From positions 620,001 to 684,000 of the forward strand of contig NZ_AP019547.1 of assembly GCF_013168275.1 (NCBI RefSeq): a stretch of 64,000 nucleotides of DNA, written 5' to 3'. This document shows positions 42,653 through 52,589 of this stretch, in pieces. The stretch is from Candidatus Nitrotoga sp. AM1P. Lineage in GTDB: Bacteria; Pseudomonadota; Gammaproteobacteria; Burkholderiales; Gallionellaceae. The position numbers and the translations under genes are program-made. The notes beneath the pieces are model-generated. The model did not search any database and was not told where the DNA came from. It worked only from the letters and a program-made list of their open reading frames with translations. How positions within the stretch are numbered: the first letter of the stretch is position 1; the number at the start of each line of letters is the position of its first letter.

Positions 42653-45190
42653 ATGTCTACCCTGGCTGCAAAATTTGTCCATACCTTGTGGATTCCGCTG
42701 ACAGCCTTGGTACTAACGTGGGCGCTGAGTTTTACCCCGCTCTATCAGCAGCTGGATGTGTTGTCTTTGGATAAACAGACGCGCCTGGCTGCGCAACAGC
42801 ATTTCTTTCAAGATGCACTGGTCATCGATATTGACGATGCTTCCCTGCGCGCCATGCAACCGTATTTTGGGTCTTGGCCTTACAAGCGTGACATCTTTGC
42901 TCTGCTCCTTGACTATCTGGGCGAGATGGGCGCACGTGCCGTGGTATTCGATATCCTTTTCGCTGATCAACAGGAAAATGATGGGCAACTGCGGGAAGCG
43001 ATTGCACGCAATCCGAATGTGGTACTTGCCACTACCATGCGCAGTGATACTGAGGGCGAAGAACAGGCGCTCACCGATCTGCACGGTTTGACTTGGGATG
43101 TCCCGCCTGGATTGCCGTCTTACTCCTGGTCAGCAATCCAATTACCGTTGGCGTCATTTACCCAACCTGTGCCTGGCTATGCAGGTATCGGCGTGGTATC
43201 CGTGCAGGCGGATCGAGATGGCATGTTGCGTCGCTTTCCGTTATTACACCGTATTAACGGCCAGGTTATTCCAAGTTTGCCTCTCGCTGCGCATTTTTCT
43301 GGGGCAGCACACCCACCGGTGCGTTCCGTTCCGGGTGGTGGCATGCAAGTCGGCCCCTTTAACTGGCCTACGGACAAGGAGGGTGCTGTCCATCTCTTCT
43401 ACCCGAGCAATCCGAACTCAGTGCTGTCCATGCCATTTTCACGTATCGCGATGGCAATGCTGGGGTCGCCCGGCCAGGAATTAGCCCCAGCTATGATTCG
43501 CGGTAAAACCGTTTTCATCGGCAGCACCACTATCTTTGCCGACCGAGTTCACACCCCGGTGGGTGAAATAAATGGTCTCTATGTACTGGCCATTACCCAT
43601 CAATCCCTGGCGCAAAATCTCGTACTCACTCCACCCCGCTGGTACTGGACAGCGGTGTTGCTGTTCATCGCGCTTGTCCCTGCGCTGCTGTTGATATGGC
43701 AGCCCCGCAGGCCGGCACTTGCCGGTGTGGCAATCAGTATCGGTGCGGCACTTGTTGTTTATGTAATCCATTTGAGCCTGCTCCACTGGCTGAAACAGGA
43801 AAGCTCTTTGCTGCTGCCTCTGCTAACGCTGCTGTCCGCCAATATGCTGGAAACAATGCATTCACTACGCCTTCTGAATAAAGAGCAGAAGGCAAAAATC
43901 CACGTTCTTACTAACGTTGACTCACTTACATTGCTGCCCAACCGTTTTGCCCTGCACGCACAGATCACACATGCCATCGAAGGTGCGCATATGAATAAAA
44001 GCAGCCTTGCCGTCCTGCTGATTGATCTTGACGGCTTTAATACTATCAACGATACCATTGGCCCCGAAACGGGAGATCAAATGTTATTGGACGTAACCGT
44101 CCGTTTGAAATCGAGCATTCGAACCAACGATATCGTCGCGCGTCTGGGCGGCGACGAATTTAGTGTTGTTATCAACGGAGTGAAAGCGGCTTCAGCCGTG
44201 CTGTGCGCACAAAAAATACTTAGTGCGCTCGCACAGCCCTATCATCTTGCGGGCCAGGAATTGCACATTACTTCCAGTATCGGCATCAGCCTTTACCCGG
44301 ATGATGGCAGCGATGTCGCCTCACTTCTAAAAAATGCGGGTGCTGCCATGTATCACGCCAAGGCTCAGGGTTGCAATAGCTACTGCCAGTTCACATCGGA
44401 CCTGAATCGGAATGCCATGAATCGGCTGCTGCTGGAGAATCAGTTGCATCAGGCACTGGTTCGGGATGAATTAGTGCTGTTCTATCAACCTCAGATTAAT
44501 GTAGCCTCTGGGCGCATGATTGCTGTAGAAGCATTGGTGCGCTGGAATCATCCGGAACACGGCCTGCTTTTCCCCGACGTATTCATCCCCATGGCGGAAA
44601 GTTCGGGTTTGATTCTGCCCTTGGGGGAATGGGTATTGCGTACCGCTTGTCGTCAAATGCAGGTATGGCACGCTGCGGGGCTTACGCACATCAATCGTGT
44701 GGCAATTAATTTGTCGGCCCGCCAATTCGAGCAACTTACATTGCCAGCACTTGTGGCAAACGTTCTCAAAGAGACCGAACTCGATGCGGCCCACTTGGAA
44801 CTGGAGATCACCGAGTCTGCTGCCATGAAAAACCCTCAACGCAGCATCGAAATTCTCAACACGCTTAGAAGCATGGGCATCACCCTGTCACTGGATGATT
44901 TCGGTACTGGCCATTCATCTCTGAGTTATCTCAAGCTATTTCCAATCACTACCTTGAAAATTGATAAATCTTTCGTGCGCGATATTGAGACCGATCACCA
45001 CGCTGCGGAAATCTGTGCCTCGACCATCGATCTCGCGCATAAACTGGGTTTAAATGTAGTGGCCGAGGGTGTAGAAAACGCAGAGCAACTCCACTTCCTG
45101 CGCAATATCAAATGTGGCGACGCGCAAGGTTATTTTTTCAGCCGTCCAATCTCATCTGCAGATTTGGCGAACTTCAAATTGGCGCTGTGA
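42653..45190 (+). CDS. CHASE2-GGDEF-EAL cyclic-di-GMP signalling protein
   Basis: Start chosen at ATG 42653; a GTG at 42602 would overlap the FecR tail. The N-terminus has a membrane helix, then the extracytoplasmic CHASE2 domain (about residues 40-320, with VIDIDDASLRAMQPYFGSWP and VVFDILFADQ). A cluster of membrane helices lies at about 330-400. GGDEF has the active-site form GGDEF (ARLGGDEFSVVI). EAL carries EALVRWNHPEHGLL, DDFGTGHSSLSYLK and the catalytic Glu in LEITESAAMKN. Both synthesis and breakdown motifs look intact. Its likely partner is the FecR-like protein encoded upstream. Confidence 0.92.
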   Translation: MSTLAAKFVHTLWIPLTALVLTWALSFTPLYQQLDVLSLDKQTRLAAQQHFFQDALVIDIDDASLRAMQPYFGSWPYKRDIFALLLDYLGEMGARAVVFDILFADQQENDGQLREAIARNPNVVLATTMRSDTEGEEQALTDLHGLTWDVPPGLPSYSWSAIQLPLASFTQPVPGYAGIGVVSVQADRDGMLRRFPLLHRINGQVIPSLPLAAHFSGAAHPPVRSVPGGGMQVGPFNWPTDKEGAVHLFYPSNPNSVLSMPFSRIAMAMLGSPGQELAPAMIRGKTVFIGSTTIFADRVHTPVGEINGLYVLAITHQSLAQNLVLTPPRWYWTAVLLFIALVPALLLIWQPRRPALAGVAISIGAALVVYVIHLSLLHWLKQESSLLLPLLTLLSANMLETMHSLRLLNKEQKAKIHVLTNVDSLTLLPNRFALHAQITHAIEGAHMNKSSLAVLLIDLDGFNTINDTIGPETGDQMLLDVTVRLKSSIRTNDIVARLGGDEFSVVINGVKAASAVLCAQKILSALAQPYHLAGQELHITSSIGISLYPDDGSDVASLLKNAGAAMYHAKAQGCNSYCQFTSDLNRNAMNRLLLENQLHQALVRDELVLFYQPQINVASGRMIAVEALVRWNHPEHGLLFPDVFIPMAESSGLILPLGEWVLRTACRQMQVWHAAGLTHINRVAINLSARQFEQLTLPALVANVLKETELDAAHLELEITESAAMKNPQRSIEILNTLRSMGITLSLDDFGTGHSSLSYLKLFPITTLKIDKSFVRDIETDHHAAEICASTIDLAHKLGLNVVAEGVENAEQLHFLRNIKCGDAQGYFFSRPISSADLANFKLAL

Positions 45191-45216
45191 GTAACTACAA
45201 AAGCTACATTTATATG

Positions 45217-46617
45217 CTATATCTCCCCATTTTTAAAAAACTCGAACGTTGCATCGTCGCCGCAATGCGCTGCATTAAACCTGAACCAAGGTGAAGATTC
45301 TTGGTGCGGCCGGAACATGTTTCCGGGAGCAAGCATGATTCCCTGTTTTGCAGCGAGGCTTGCAATTTCAGCCGCGTTATTTTGATCATTCAATTTTGCC
45401 CAAACGAACATTCCACCTTCCGGCTCACAATAAAGTGTAAAGCCAAGATTTTCGAGTTTTGTAATCGTGTTTTGTCGCGCCAGTTGCAATTTTGCGCGAA
45501 GCTTATCTAAATGCTTTCGATAATGGCCGTCAGTCAAGAGCTGATACATCAGTCGCTCGCTCACTTCCGAAGTAGTAAGACCTGTCAGTAACTTAACATC
45601 ACACAGGCTCTCTGCGATTTCTCGGTTACATGCAAAATATCCCACCCGCAGACTTGCTGAAACCGATTTCGAGAAGCTACTTACATAGATCACCCGATTG
45701 AGCTGGTCGAGCGTAGCAAGACGAGTTGCTGTCGCAGGATGGAAATCGCCATAGATGTCATCCTCGACCAACATCATGTCGTATTTTTCGGCCAGCTGAA
45801 GCATGCGATGGGCGACAGGCTGACTGATGCTGGCTCCCGTAGGGTTGTGCAAAATCGTATTGGTAAAAAAGAGCTTGGGATGATGCTCTTTGATCAATAC
45901 TTCCATCGCACAGGTATCAGGGCCATCATGGTTCCAGGGTACCCCGACGATTTTGGCGCCAAATGATTTCAGCCCACCAAAAAGAATGAAATATCCCGGG
46001 TCATCGACTAAAACAGCGTCCCCCGGCCGTACGAAGTAACGCGTTACCAGATCCATCGCATGCGTCACGCCTGTGGTCAGGATGATCTGCGAAGTGTCCG
46101 CTACCACACCGATATTGGATAACCTTCGTTGAAGTAGATCCCTTAGTGGTAAATAACCACCTGGCGTGCCATATGCAGTAAGAAACTCTCCATCTTTCAG
46201 TGACAATGCCCGCAAACTTTTTTTGATGCCTGTTTCTACCATCCATGAAGCTGGAAGCCACCACGCTCCGGGCATCGTCTTACTGGCTCGATCCTTAAGA
46301 GAGTTTCTTAACAGCCAAACGACATCTATGACGCTATCAAGTTTGTACGCCGCTTCAGATGAGTCTCGTGGTGTCGGACGCGATGAAACATAAAACCCAG
46401 AACCTTGCCTCGAATGCAAATACCCCATTGCCACCAGCTTGTCATAAGCCTGGACAACTGTGAAGCGGCTTATCCCGTGATTTTGGGCAAAACTTCGAAT
46501 CGACGGCATGCGCGCGCCCGATCGAATCGCTCTGTCATCTATCATTTTTTTGACGGCATTGGCGATCTGGTCAATCAGCGGTAAAGGATTATTTGAATCT
46601 AAACTTAACAGTGGCAT
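45217..46617 (-). CDS. MocR-type transcriptional regulator (GntR-aminotransferase fusion)
   Basis: A 466-residue protein with a winged helix-turn-helix of GntR type at residues 1-75 (MPSIRSFAQNHGISRFTVVQ). A PLP-dependent aminotransferase-like domain follows: TTGVTHAMDLVTRYFVRPGD, LVDDPGYFILFGGL, the PLP lysine in IYVSSFSKSVSASLRVGYF. Such proteins bind PLP and regulate genes for vitamin B6, GABA or amino-acid metabolism. It is divergent from a membrane protein gene at 46798 with a palindrome between them, so that gene is a likely target. Confidence 0.9.
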   Translation of the reverse strand: MPLLSLDSNNPLPLIDQIANAVKKMIDDRAIRSGARMPSIRSFAQNHGISRFTVVQAYDKLVAMGYLHSRQGSGFYVSSRPTPRDSSEAAYKLDSVIDVVWLLRNSLKDRASKTMPGAWWLPASWMVETGIKKSLRALSLKDGEFLTAYGTPGGYLPLRDLLQRRLSNIGVVADTSQIILTTGVTHAMDLVTRYFVRPGDAVLVDDPGYFILFGGLKSFGAKIVGVPWNHDGPDTCAMEVLIKEHHPKLFFTNTILHNPTGASISQPVAHRMLQLAEKYDMMLVEDDIYGDFHPATATRLATLDQLNRVIYVSSFSKSVSASLRVGYFACNREIAESLCDVKLLTGLTTSEVSERLMYQLLTDGHYRKHLDKLRAKLQLARQNTITKLENLGFTLYCEPEGGMFVWAKLNDQNNAAEIASLAAKQGIMLAPGNMFRPHQESSPWFRFNAAHCGDDATFEFFKNGEI

Positions 46618-46629
46618 GGTTAATGAACC

Positions 46630-46664
46630 GGTACAGGTGGGTAGAATATAAAAATAACTGTACC
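46630..46664. promoter_or_regulatory. Candidate MocR operator in the divergent intergenic region
   Basis: GGTACAG (46630-46636) and CTGTACC (46658-46664) form a 7-base inverted repeat with a 21-base AT-rich spacer. The word TACAGGT recurs on both arms. It lies just upstream of the mocR-type start, a usual position for auto-regulation. Confidence 0.5.
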
Positions 46665-46797
46665 TGTATTGTCAGATTATTGTTCTGTAATGTAAGGGCT
46701 GAGAGATGGGGATGAGTAAAAAACATCTCTCGAACAAATGGCACCTTGAAAAATTTAAAAAATAAATGTGTAGTTTGACTGAAAAGGAGCAAGAAAA

Positions 46798-47253
46798 ATG
46801 AATTCTCGATATGTTAAAGGATTTATTGCTGTGTTGGTTGGCATGGCAATAAACTATTTGGGAGATAAAGCGCTGGGGGTCAATATCGAAATATTTACCG
46901 GTATCTCCACCTTTACTTTTGCCTGGATGCTAGATATATTTTTGGTGCCTTTCATCGTGGGTTTGGCGGTGTCCTGGATTTTTGGTCTAGGCGGGAAATG
47001 GTTGGCTTGTTTACCTCCCCTGTTTGTACGCTGCATCAGTTTTGTCCATTTAACCTATTTCGACAATTCTTCTACAGATACAGACCTATTTTTCCAAGTC
47101 CCCCTCGCCTACTGGGGACCTTGTCTCATTTTGGTAGTGGAAGCTGCCAATTTTGGAGGAATTATCGGAGAAGTTTGGAAAGGTGTATATCGTCGTCCAA
47201 GCACAGAGAATGAGGAAATAAGCATGACTGCCACCACTAAAATAACCACTTAA
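46798..47253 (+). CDS. Multi-pass membrane protein of unknown function (151 aa)
   Basis: Four hydrophobic segments: residues about 6-24 (GFIAVLVGMAINYLG), 38-58 (WMLDIFLVPFIVGLAVSWI), 65-80 and 100-120 (GPCLILVVEAANFGGIIGE). AAAGGAGCAAGAAA before the ATG is a strong ribosome-binding site. It is divergent from the MocR-type regulator. No family was recognised; a small transporter-like role is possible. The sequence is more AT-rich than the housekeeping genes. Confidence 0.65.
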   Translation: MNSRYVKGFIAVLVGMAINYLGDKALGVNIEIFTGISTFTFAWMLDIFLVPFIVGLAVSWIFGLGGKWLACLPPLFVRCISFVHLTYFDNSSTDTDLFFQVPLAYWGPCLILVVEAANFGGIIGEVWKGVYRRPSTENEEISMTATTKITT

Positions 47254-47377
47254 TCCAATGTTTGGTTAATTTATTAAGTACCTGTGGGGGCAGCACGCTG
47301 CATATAAAACCACCTTTTTCACTAAAGGTTATCTAAATAGAATGGTTGCTGTAAGCCATGAGAAAGGATGAATAGCC

Positions 47378-47551
47378 ATGTTGAAATTTTTGCCATACTT
47401 TATTTTAAATTCGATTATAGCCATCAATATGAGCGCGCTCACAGTCATATTGCAAATGGATTTAATTAACAATTCGATCACGGCTAAAACCATCTCGTGG
47501 ATATTAACGGCCTGTGCATGGTCTTTGGTATACGTTTATCGTAATCGATAG
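47378..47551 (+). CDS. Small membrane protein (57 aa)
   Basis: ATG at 47378 after AAAGGATGAATAGCC. The protein has two hydrophobic segments, MLKFLPYFILNSIIAINMSA and a second around TISWILTACAWSLVYVY, with a basic end RNR. Spacing from the upstream membrane protein gene (124 bases) and same strand suggest they may be co-transcribed. No family was recognised. Confidence 0.5.
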   Translation: MLKFLPYFILNSIIAINMSALTVILQMDLINNSITAKTISWILTACAWSLVYVYRNR

Positions 47552-47553
47552 TA

Positions 47554-48300
47554 TTGAATAGAAAATAACCCGAGATGCCTCCTTAAAGCGACTCCTCTGC
47601 CGTAGCGAGAGAATGTCATTACCCCTTCTTACTCGGTGTCCTTAGTAATGGGTGCGGATGTAGGTGATGTCAGATGTCCACGCCTGATTCGGGCTGACTG
47701 GGATCCTGTTCTTTATCTTTCTTATCTTGTTTGTCATCTCACTTATAATGGGATTGATGCACTGTAAGTAACCTTCTTTGGTACGTTAGCAGCGTGTCGG
47801 GCTTACATTAAAAAGCAGCAAGTATCTGAATATCAATCTGCGCTCTTAGTAATTGGCTGGCTTTCCGTCAGCCTTTGCTCAAGGGTCGGGAATAACAGCC
47901 GGAAATATTAACAAATCCAAAAATCAATTTAATTGAAATTGTGAAGTGGTACAATCACGCCCTATTAAACTATAAGTTTAATATCATTCCACGAGCCGCT
48001 TCAAGCCCATCAAATATGACATAACCTACCTGTCCCTGCCTTCGATGAAAGACTGGCTCGCGAACATTAGTTGGCATGATTTATTGTTAAGATTGTCGAG
48101 CATCTGGACTCGAAGCGCATGGAATGTGCTTAAGGTATATAGCAGTGGTTATTTTTCCGCAGAGTAAGATTTGTTATAGTTAAAATTCTAACAACATGAA
48201 TTTTAGGTTTATTTTAGTCTAGGTAAATAAGATAATTTCCTTAAAATCATTTGTGCCAATAGTAAGCTTGGTTCGAAGATAAATGAAATACTAAACTTGT
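47554..48300. other. Long intergenic region before nadB
   Basis: Besides the IS3 remnant I see only a 40-codon frame at 48049-48171 (MKDWLANISWHDLLLRLSSI onward) without a ribosome site; I do not call it a gene. The rest is AT-rich and probably holds the nadB promoter. Confidence 0.4.
47642..47720 (-). pseudogene. IS3-family transposase remnant
   Basis: The minus strand encodes SPNQAWTSDITYIRTHY, the first catalytic Asp region of IS3 OrfB integrases (PNxVWTSDITYI). Nothing else of the gene is recognisable on either side, so this is an old fragment. Confidence 0.7.
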
Positions 48301-49878
48301 ATGCTGCAATTTGATATTTTGATTATAGGCAGCGGACTGGCTGGACTTTCATTGGCATTGAAACTAGCCGATAAGCGAAAAATTGCCATTATCACCAAGA
48401 AATCTTTATTGGAAGGTGCAAGTGTTTGGGCACAGGGCGGAATCGCAGCTGTGTTGTCGCAAGAAGATTCTCTGGCCGAGCATATACAAGATACTTTGAT
48501 TGCTGGTGCTGGTCTCTGTGACCCAGCTACAGCGCGCTATGTTATCGAGCACGCCAAGCCGGCAATCGACTGGCTAATTAGGCAAGGTGTGCCGTTCACA
48601 CGTGATGCCAATACTGATACCGGCTATCACCTGACACGCGAAGGCGGCCACAGTCATCGACGCATCATCCACGCCGCCGATGCCACTGGCCATGCCGTAC
48701 AGGAAACTCTTGCCACCAAAGTTCTGGCGCATCCCAATATCACGCTGTTGGAACATTACATTGCCATCGATCTGATTACTGGCCATAAACTTGGCCACAC
48801 ACACAATCATTGCTATGGCGCTTACGCACTCAACAGCTTAAGCGACGAAGTCAGCACCATCGCTGCTCATGACACAATTCTGGCCACCGGTGGCGCTGGC
48901 AAGGTATATCTTTATACCACCAATCCAGACACCGCTACTGGTGACGGCATTGCTATGGGTTGGCGTGCCGGTTGCCGAGTGGCTAACATGGAATTCATTC
49001 AATTTCATCCGACCTGCTTATATCATCCGCACGCCAAGTCTTTCCTCATCTCTGAGGCGGTTCGTGGCGAGGGTGGTATCCTGAAATTGCCTGACGGCAC
49101 ACGATTCATGCCTGCTCATGACGAGCGGGCTGAACTCGCACCGCGCGACATCGTCGCGCGTGCCATCGATTTCGAAATGAAAAAACGTGGTTTAGATTGC
49201 GTATATCTTGATATCTCACATAAATCGGTAGAGTTTCTGCAAGCGCATTTTCCTACCATCTACGCGCGCTGCCTGTCGCTGGGTATCGATATCGCGCACC
49301 AGCCCATACCAGTCGTACCGGCAGCGCACTATACCTGCGGTGGCATCGTTACTGATCTGCATGGACGCACCGATGTCGCCAATCTCTATGCCGTGGGTGA
49401 AACCGCTCACACCGGCCTGCACGGAGCCAACCGCCTGGCGAGCAATTCTCTGTTGGAGTGTATGGTATTTGCTGAAGCCGCCGCGCGCGACATACTGGCC
49501 ACGTCGCAAAGTCAGTTCATTCCTCTGCCGCAATGGGATGAGAGCCGGGTGACTGACGCTGATGAAGAAATTATTATCTCGCACAACTGGGCGGAATTAC
49601 GCCAATTTATGTGGGACTATGTCGGAATTGTGCGTACCACCAAAAGACTGCAACGCGCACAACACCGCATCCGATTATTGCATGAGGAAATCAACGAGTA
49701 TTACACCAATTTTCATGTTACAGCTGATTTGCTGGAATTACGTAATTTGGTGTTAACGGCCGATCTTATCGTACAAAGTGCATTGTCTCGGCACGAAAGC
49801 CGGGGATTACACTACAGCAAAGACTACCCTGATATGTTGCCGCTGGCCGTACCAACCGTGCTCACTCCATCTGCATAA
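48301..49878 (+). CDS. nadB: L-aspartate oxidase
   Basis: Oxidises aspartate to iminoaspartate with FAD, the first step of NAD synthesis. The FAD motif ILIIGSGLAGLSLALKLA is at the N-terminus, and SVWAQGGIAAVLSQEDS follows. The catalytic region is EGGHSHRRIIHAADATGHAV, then MEFIQFHPTCLY, GGIVTDLHGRTDVANLYAVG and HGANRLASNSLLECMVF. The C-terminal RHESRGLHYSKDYPD is typical of NadB rather than SdhA. At 525 residues the length is right. nadA and nadC are not in the window. Confidence 0.95.
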   Translation: MLQFDILIIGSGLAGLSLALKLADKRKIAIITKKSLLEGASVWAQGGIAAVLSQEDSLAEHIQDTLIAGAGLCDPATARYVIEHAKPAIDWLIRQGVPFTRDANTDTGYHLTREGGHSHRRIIHAADATGHAVQETLATKVLAHPNITLLEHYIAIDLITGHKLGHTHNHCYGAYALNSLSDEVSTIAAHDTILATGGAGKVYLYTTNPDTATGDGIAMGWRAGCRVANMEFIQFHPTCLYHPHAKSFLISEAVRGEGGILKLPDGTRFMPAHDERAELAPRDIVARAIDFEMKKRGLDCVYLDISHKSVEFLQAHFPTIYARCLSLGIDIAHQPIPVVPAAHYTCGGIVTDLHGRTDVANLYAVGETAHTGLHGANRLASNSLLECMVFAEAAARDILATSQSQFIPLPQWDESRVTDADEEIIISHNWAELRQFMWDYVGIVRTTKRLQRAQHRIRLLHEEINEYYTNFHVTADLLELRNLVLTADLIVQSALSRHESRGLHYSKDYPDMLPLAVPTVLTPSA

Positions 49879-50169
49879 TAAAATCCATAGAACCATTACT
49901 TCTTGCGTAATCCACCAAATAGGAAGTTGATTGGGATGAAATTCACCAGCGGCGACATTGTCAAATTTAACAATATGTAAGTTGGCGCATTGTTTGGCAA
50001 TTATTTTTTGAATTGTTTAGAATACTGCCCTCATTTTGTATAAGTAAAGCTAATGATGGTGTATACCACGTTGGTGTGTATTGAACGAAATAAATTTTAT
50101 GCACAATGCAATATTAAATTATTAAGCAGGCAGTAGTATTTAGAGTATTTAGTCTATTAAGGAGACAGC

Positions 50170-50955
50170 GTGGAAAAGATTGAAAAGGATGTTGCTAAAG
50201 ACTATTGGGAAAATCAGGCAAAAACCCATAAAGGTTCACATCTAGCATCTTGGAGCGATAACTTCATGATCGAACTTGAAATCGATGCCATAGCGGAGCA
50301 TATCTCAAGTGGGGATCATGTTCTTGATATAGGTTGTGCGAATGGATATTCCGCGTTTCAACAATTGGAACGGTGCAAAGATGTTGGTTCGATTACAGGT
50401 GTTGATTTTGCTGAAAATATGATTAAACAGGCCAATCTACTGAAAAAAGCTCAGTGGGTAGGTGATATTATAAAATTTGAAGTAGGTGACATTAATTCCT
50501 TACAATTTCCTGATAATACGTTTGATGTGGCTTATGCCACACGAGTGGTTACGCTTATGCCTACTTGGGAAGAGCAACAAATTGCTATCAATGAATGTAT
50601 ACGGGTTGTGAAACCAGGCGGTAAGGTGATTTTTTCCGAGCCTTTTTTAGAGCCATTTACATTGCTCAATGCATTGAGGCAACTTAAGGATATGCCCCCA
50701 TTGATCGAGCATGATTCAAATCGCTTTTTTAAAAAAGCTGTATTAGAGGAATTTCTTACTCAAAAGGGTTTAACATTTACGGTCAATGAGTTTTCATCAA
50801 TTTATTATCTGGGATCAAGATTTTTGAGAGAGTTGGTAACAGACCCAGCGGCATACCCGGGCTTCAACCCGATTAATCGTATTTTTTATGATATAGAAAA
50901 AGACTTTTCTGGTGGTGGCTTTGGCATTCAACAGGCTTATATTGTTACTAAATAA
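50170..50955 (+). CDS. SAM-dependent methyltransferase (class I)
   Basis: A 261-residue protein starting at GTG 50170 with AAGGAGACAGC upstream. The SAM-binding motif is [20 protein letters not shown], then [34 protein letters not shown] and [13 protein letters not shown], a Methyltransf_11 pattern. The substrate is unknown. AT-rich codon use contrasts with nadB and fumC on either side, suggesting acquisition. It precedes fumC by 11 bases but with different composition. Confidence 0.85.
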   Translation: MEKIEKDVAKDYWENQAKTHKGSHLASWSDNFMIELEIDAIAEHISSGDHVLDIGCANGYSAFQQLERCKDVGSITGVDFAENMIKQANLLKKAQWVGDIIKFEVGDINSLQFPDNTFDVAYATRVVTLMPTWEEQQIAINECIRVVKPGGKVIFSEPFLEPFTLLNALRQLKDMPPLIEHDSNRFFKKAVLEEFLTQKGLTFTVNEFSSIYYLGSRFLRELVTDPAAYPGFNPINRIFYDIEKDFSGGGFGIQQAYIVTK

Positions 50956-50966
50956 AAGCATATTGC

Positions 50967-52349
50967 ATGACTCAAACCAGAATAGAGCACGATACATTCG
51001 GCCCCATAGAAGTTGCGGCAGACCGGCTTTGGGGCGCGCAAACACAACGTTCGCTTGAACATTTCCACATTTCCTCCGAGCGCATGCCGAAGGAAATCAT
51101 CCTTGCACTCGCTATGGTTAAGCGCGCTTGCGCGCGGGTCAATCGTGATTTAAATCTGTTAGGTGCTGCCAAGGCGGATGCTATTGTGCAGGCGGCGGAT
51201 GAAATACTGGCGGGCCAGCATACGCAAGAGTTTCCACTTTCTGTTTGGCAGACCGGTTCGGGTACCCAGACCAATATGAATCTGAACGAGGTGCTCGCTA
51301 ACCGTGCTTCTGAACTGCTCGGCGGAAAATGGGGCAAAGACCGGTTGGTACATCCCAATGATGACGTGAATCTCGGCCAATCATCTAATGACATTTTTCC
51401 TACTGCAATGCACGTGGCTGCCAGCCTTAGCATTACTCAAGCCCTGCTTCCTGCCCTAAGTAAACTACGCTCGACATTGGAGGAGAAATCCCGCAACTTT
51501 AACGACATCGTCAAGATTGGGCGCACGCATTTGCAGGATGCTACTCCACTAACGCTTGGGCAGGAGTTTTCTGCTTATGTGGCACAGATGGATTATGCCA
51601 AATCCATGATTAAAGCTACCCTACCCTCGCTTTGTGAACTTGCAGCGGGAGGCACTGCAGTGGGTACCGGGCTTAACACACACGTCGAATTTGGTGAGCG
51701 CGTTGCTGCGGAGTTGGCCCGGAGCACCAGCTTGCCATTCAAAAGCGCTGCCAACAAATTTGCGGCTCTGGCCGCACATGACGCTCTAGTGGCTGCACAT
51801 GGCATGCTCAAAACACTCGCTGCTGCCCTCATGAAAATTGCCAACGACATTCGCTGGATGGCTTCTGGGCCACGCTCTGGTCTTGGAGAAATCAGTATTC
51901 CTGAGAACGAACCGGGTAGCTCGATCATGCCTGGCAAAGTTAATCCCACACAGTGCGAAGCACTCACCATGCTGTGTTGCCAAGTCTTTGGCAATGACGT
52001 TGCGATCAATATAGGGGGGGCTTCGGGAAATTTTGAACTCAACGTTTTCAAGCCGCTCATCGCTCACAATTTCCAACAAAGCATACGCCTGCTTGCTGAC
52101 GGAATGGCAAGTTTCGAGGAACACTGCGTGTCCGGCATCCAAGCCAACCACAAACGTATTGCAGAACTTATGGAAGGGTCGCTCATGCTGGTAACCGCCT
52201 TGACTCCGCATATCGGCTACGATAAAGCCGCCGAAATCGCCAAGCAAGCACACCGGGATGGTGGCACGCTAAAACAGACGGCCTTAGTCCTAGGCTATGT
52301 TACGGAAGAAGAGTTCGACTGCTGGGTGCAGCCAATAAAGATGACTTGA
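50967..52349 (+). CDS. fumC: Fumarate hydratase class II
   Basis: The iron-free, oxygen-stable fumarase of the citric acid cycle, 460 residues. Signatures are [60 protein letters not shown] and the loop [20 protein letters not shown] followed by [13 protein letters not shown], where the catalytic Ser sits. The length is standard. A terminator follows at 52401. Confidence 0.96.
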   Translation: MTQTRIEHDTFGPIEVAADRLWGAQTQRSLEHFHISSERMPKEIILALAMVKRACARVNRDLNLLGAAKADAIVQAADEILAGQHTQEFPLSVWQTGSGTQTNMNLNEVLANRASELLGGKWGKDRLVHPNDDVNLGQSSNDIFPTAMHVAASLSITQALLPALSKLRSTLEEKSRNFNDIVKIGRTHLQDATPLTLGQEFSAYVAQMDYAKSMIKATLPSLCELAAGGTAVGTGLNTHVEFGERVAAELARSTSLPFKSAANKFAALAAHDALVAAHGMLKTLAAALMKIANDIRWMASGPRSGLGEISIPENEPGSSIMPGKVNPTQCEALTMLCCQVFGNDVAINIGGASGNFELNVFKPLIAHNFQQSIRLLADGMASFEEHCVSGIQANHKRIAELMEGSLMLVTALTPHIGYDKAAEIAKQAHRDGGTLKQTALVLGYVTEEEFDCWVQPIKMT

Positions 52350-52400
52350 TTTTATCCTAGATTGTCCATTGGAAGCACGAATCCAATAAAATCGATGGGG

Positions 52401-52438
52401 TTTCTAACGGTATCTATTAGAAATTTTCCTTATTTTTC
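52401..52438 (+). terminator. Terminator after fumC
   Basis: TTTCTAA, nine-base loop, TTAGAAA, followed by TTTTCC and TTATTTTT. A second inverted pair, AGATTGTCCATT near 52361 and AATGGATAATCT near 52456, encloses it. Confidence 0.6.
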
Positions 52439-52589
52439 AATGATGCGCTGTTCTAATGGATAATCTTGGTTTATCTATTGGTGGCAGCTCACTGGCACAG
52501 TGACAACGAATTTTGTTGCTCATGTGTATTAGCTGATTGCGTCGTGCGGTTTTTTCTTCACTTTCCCCCAATTGATATTCGGAGGCGGT

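Noticed and set aside
48049..48171. 40-codon frame upstream of nadB
   Set aside because: It has no ribosome site or recognisable motif and could occur by chance in this AT-rich region.
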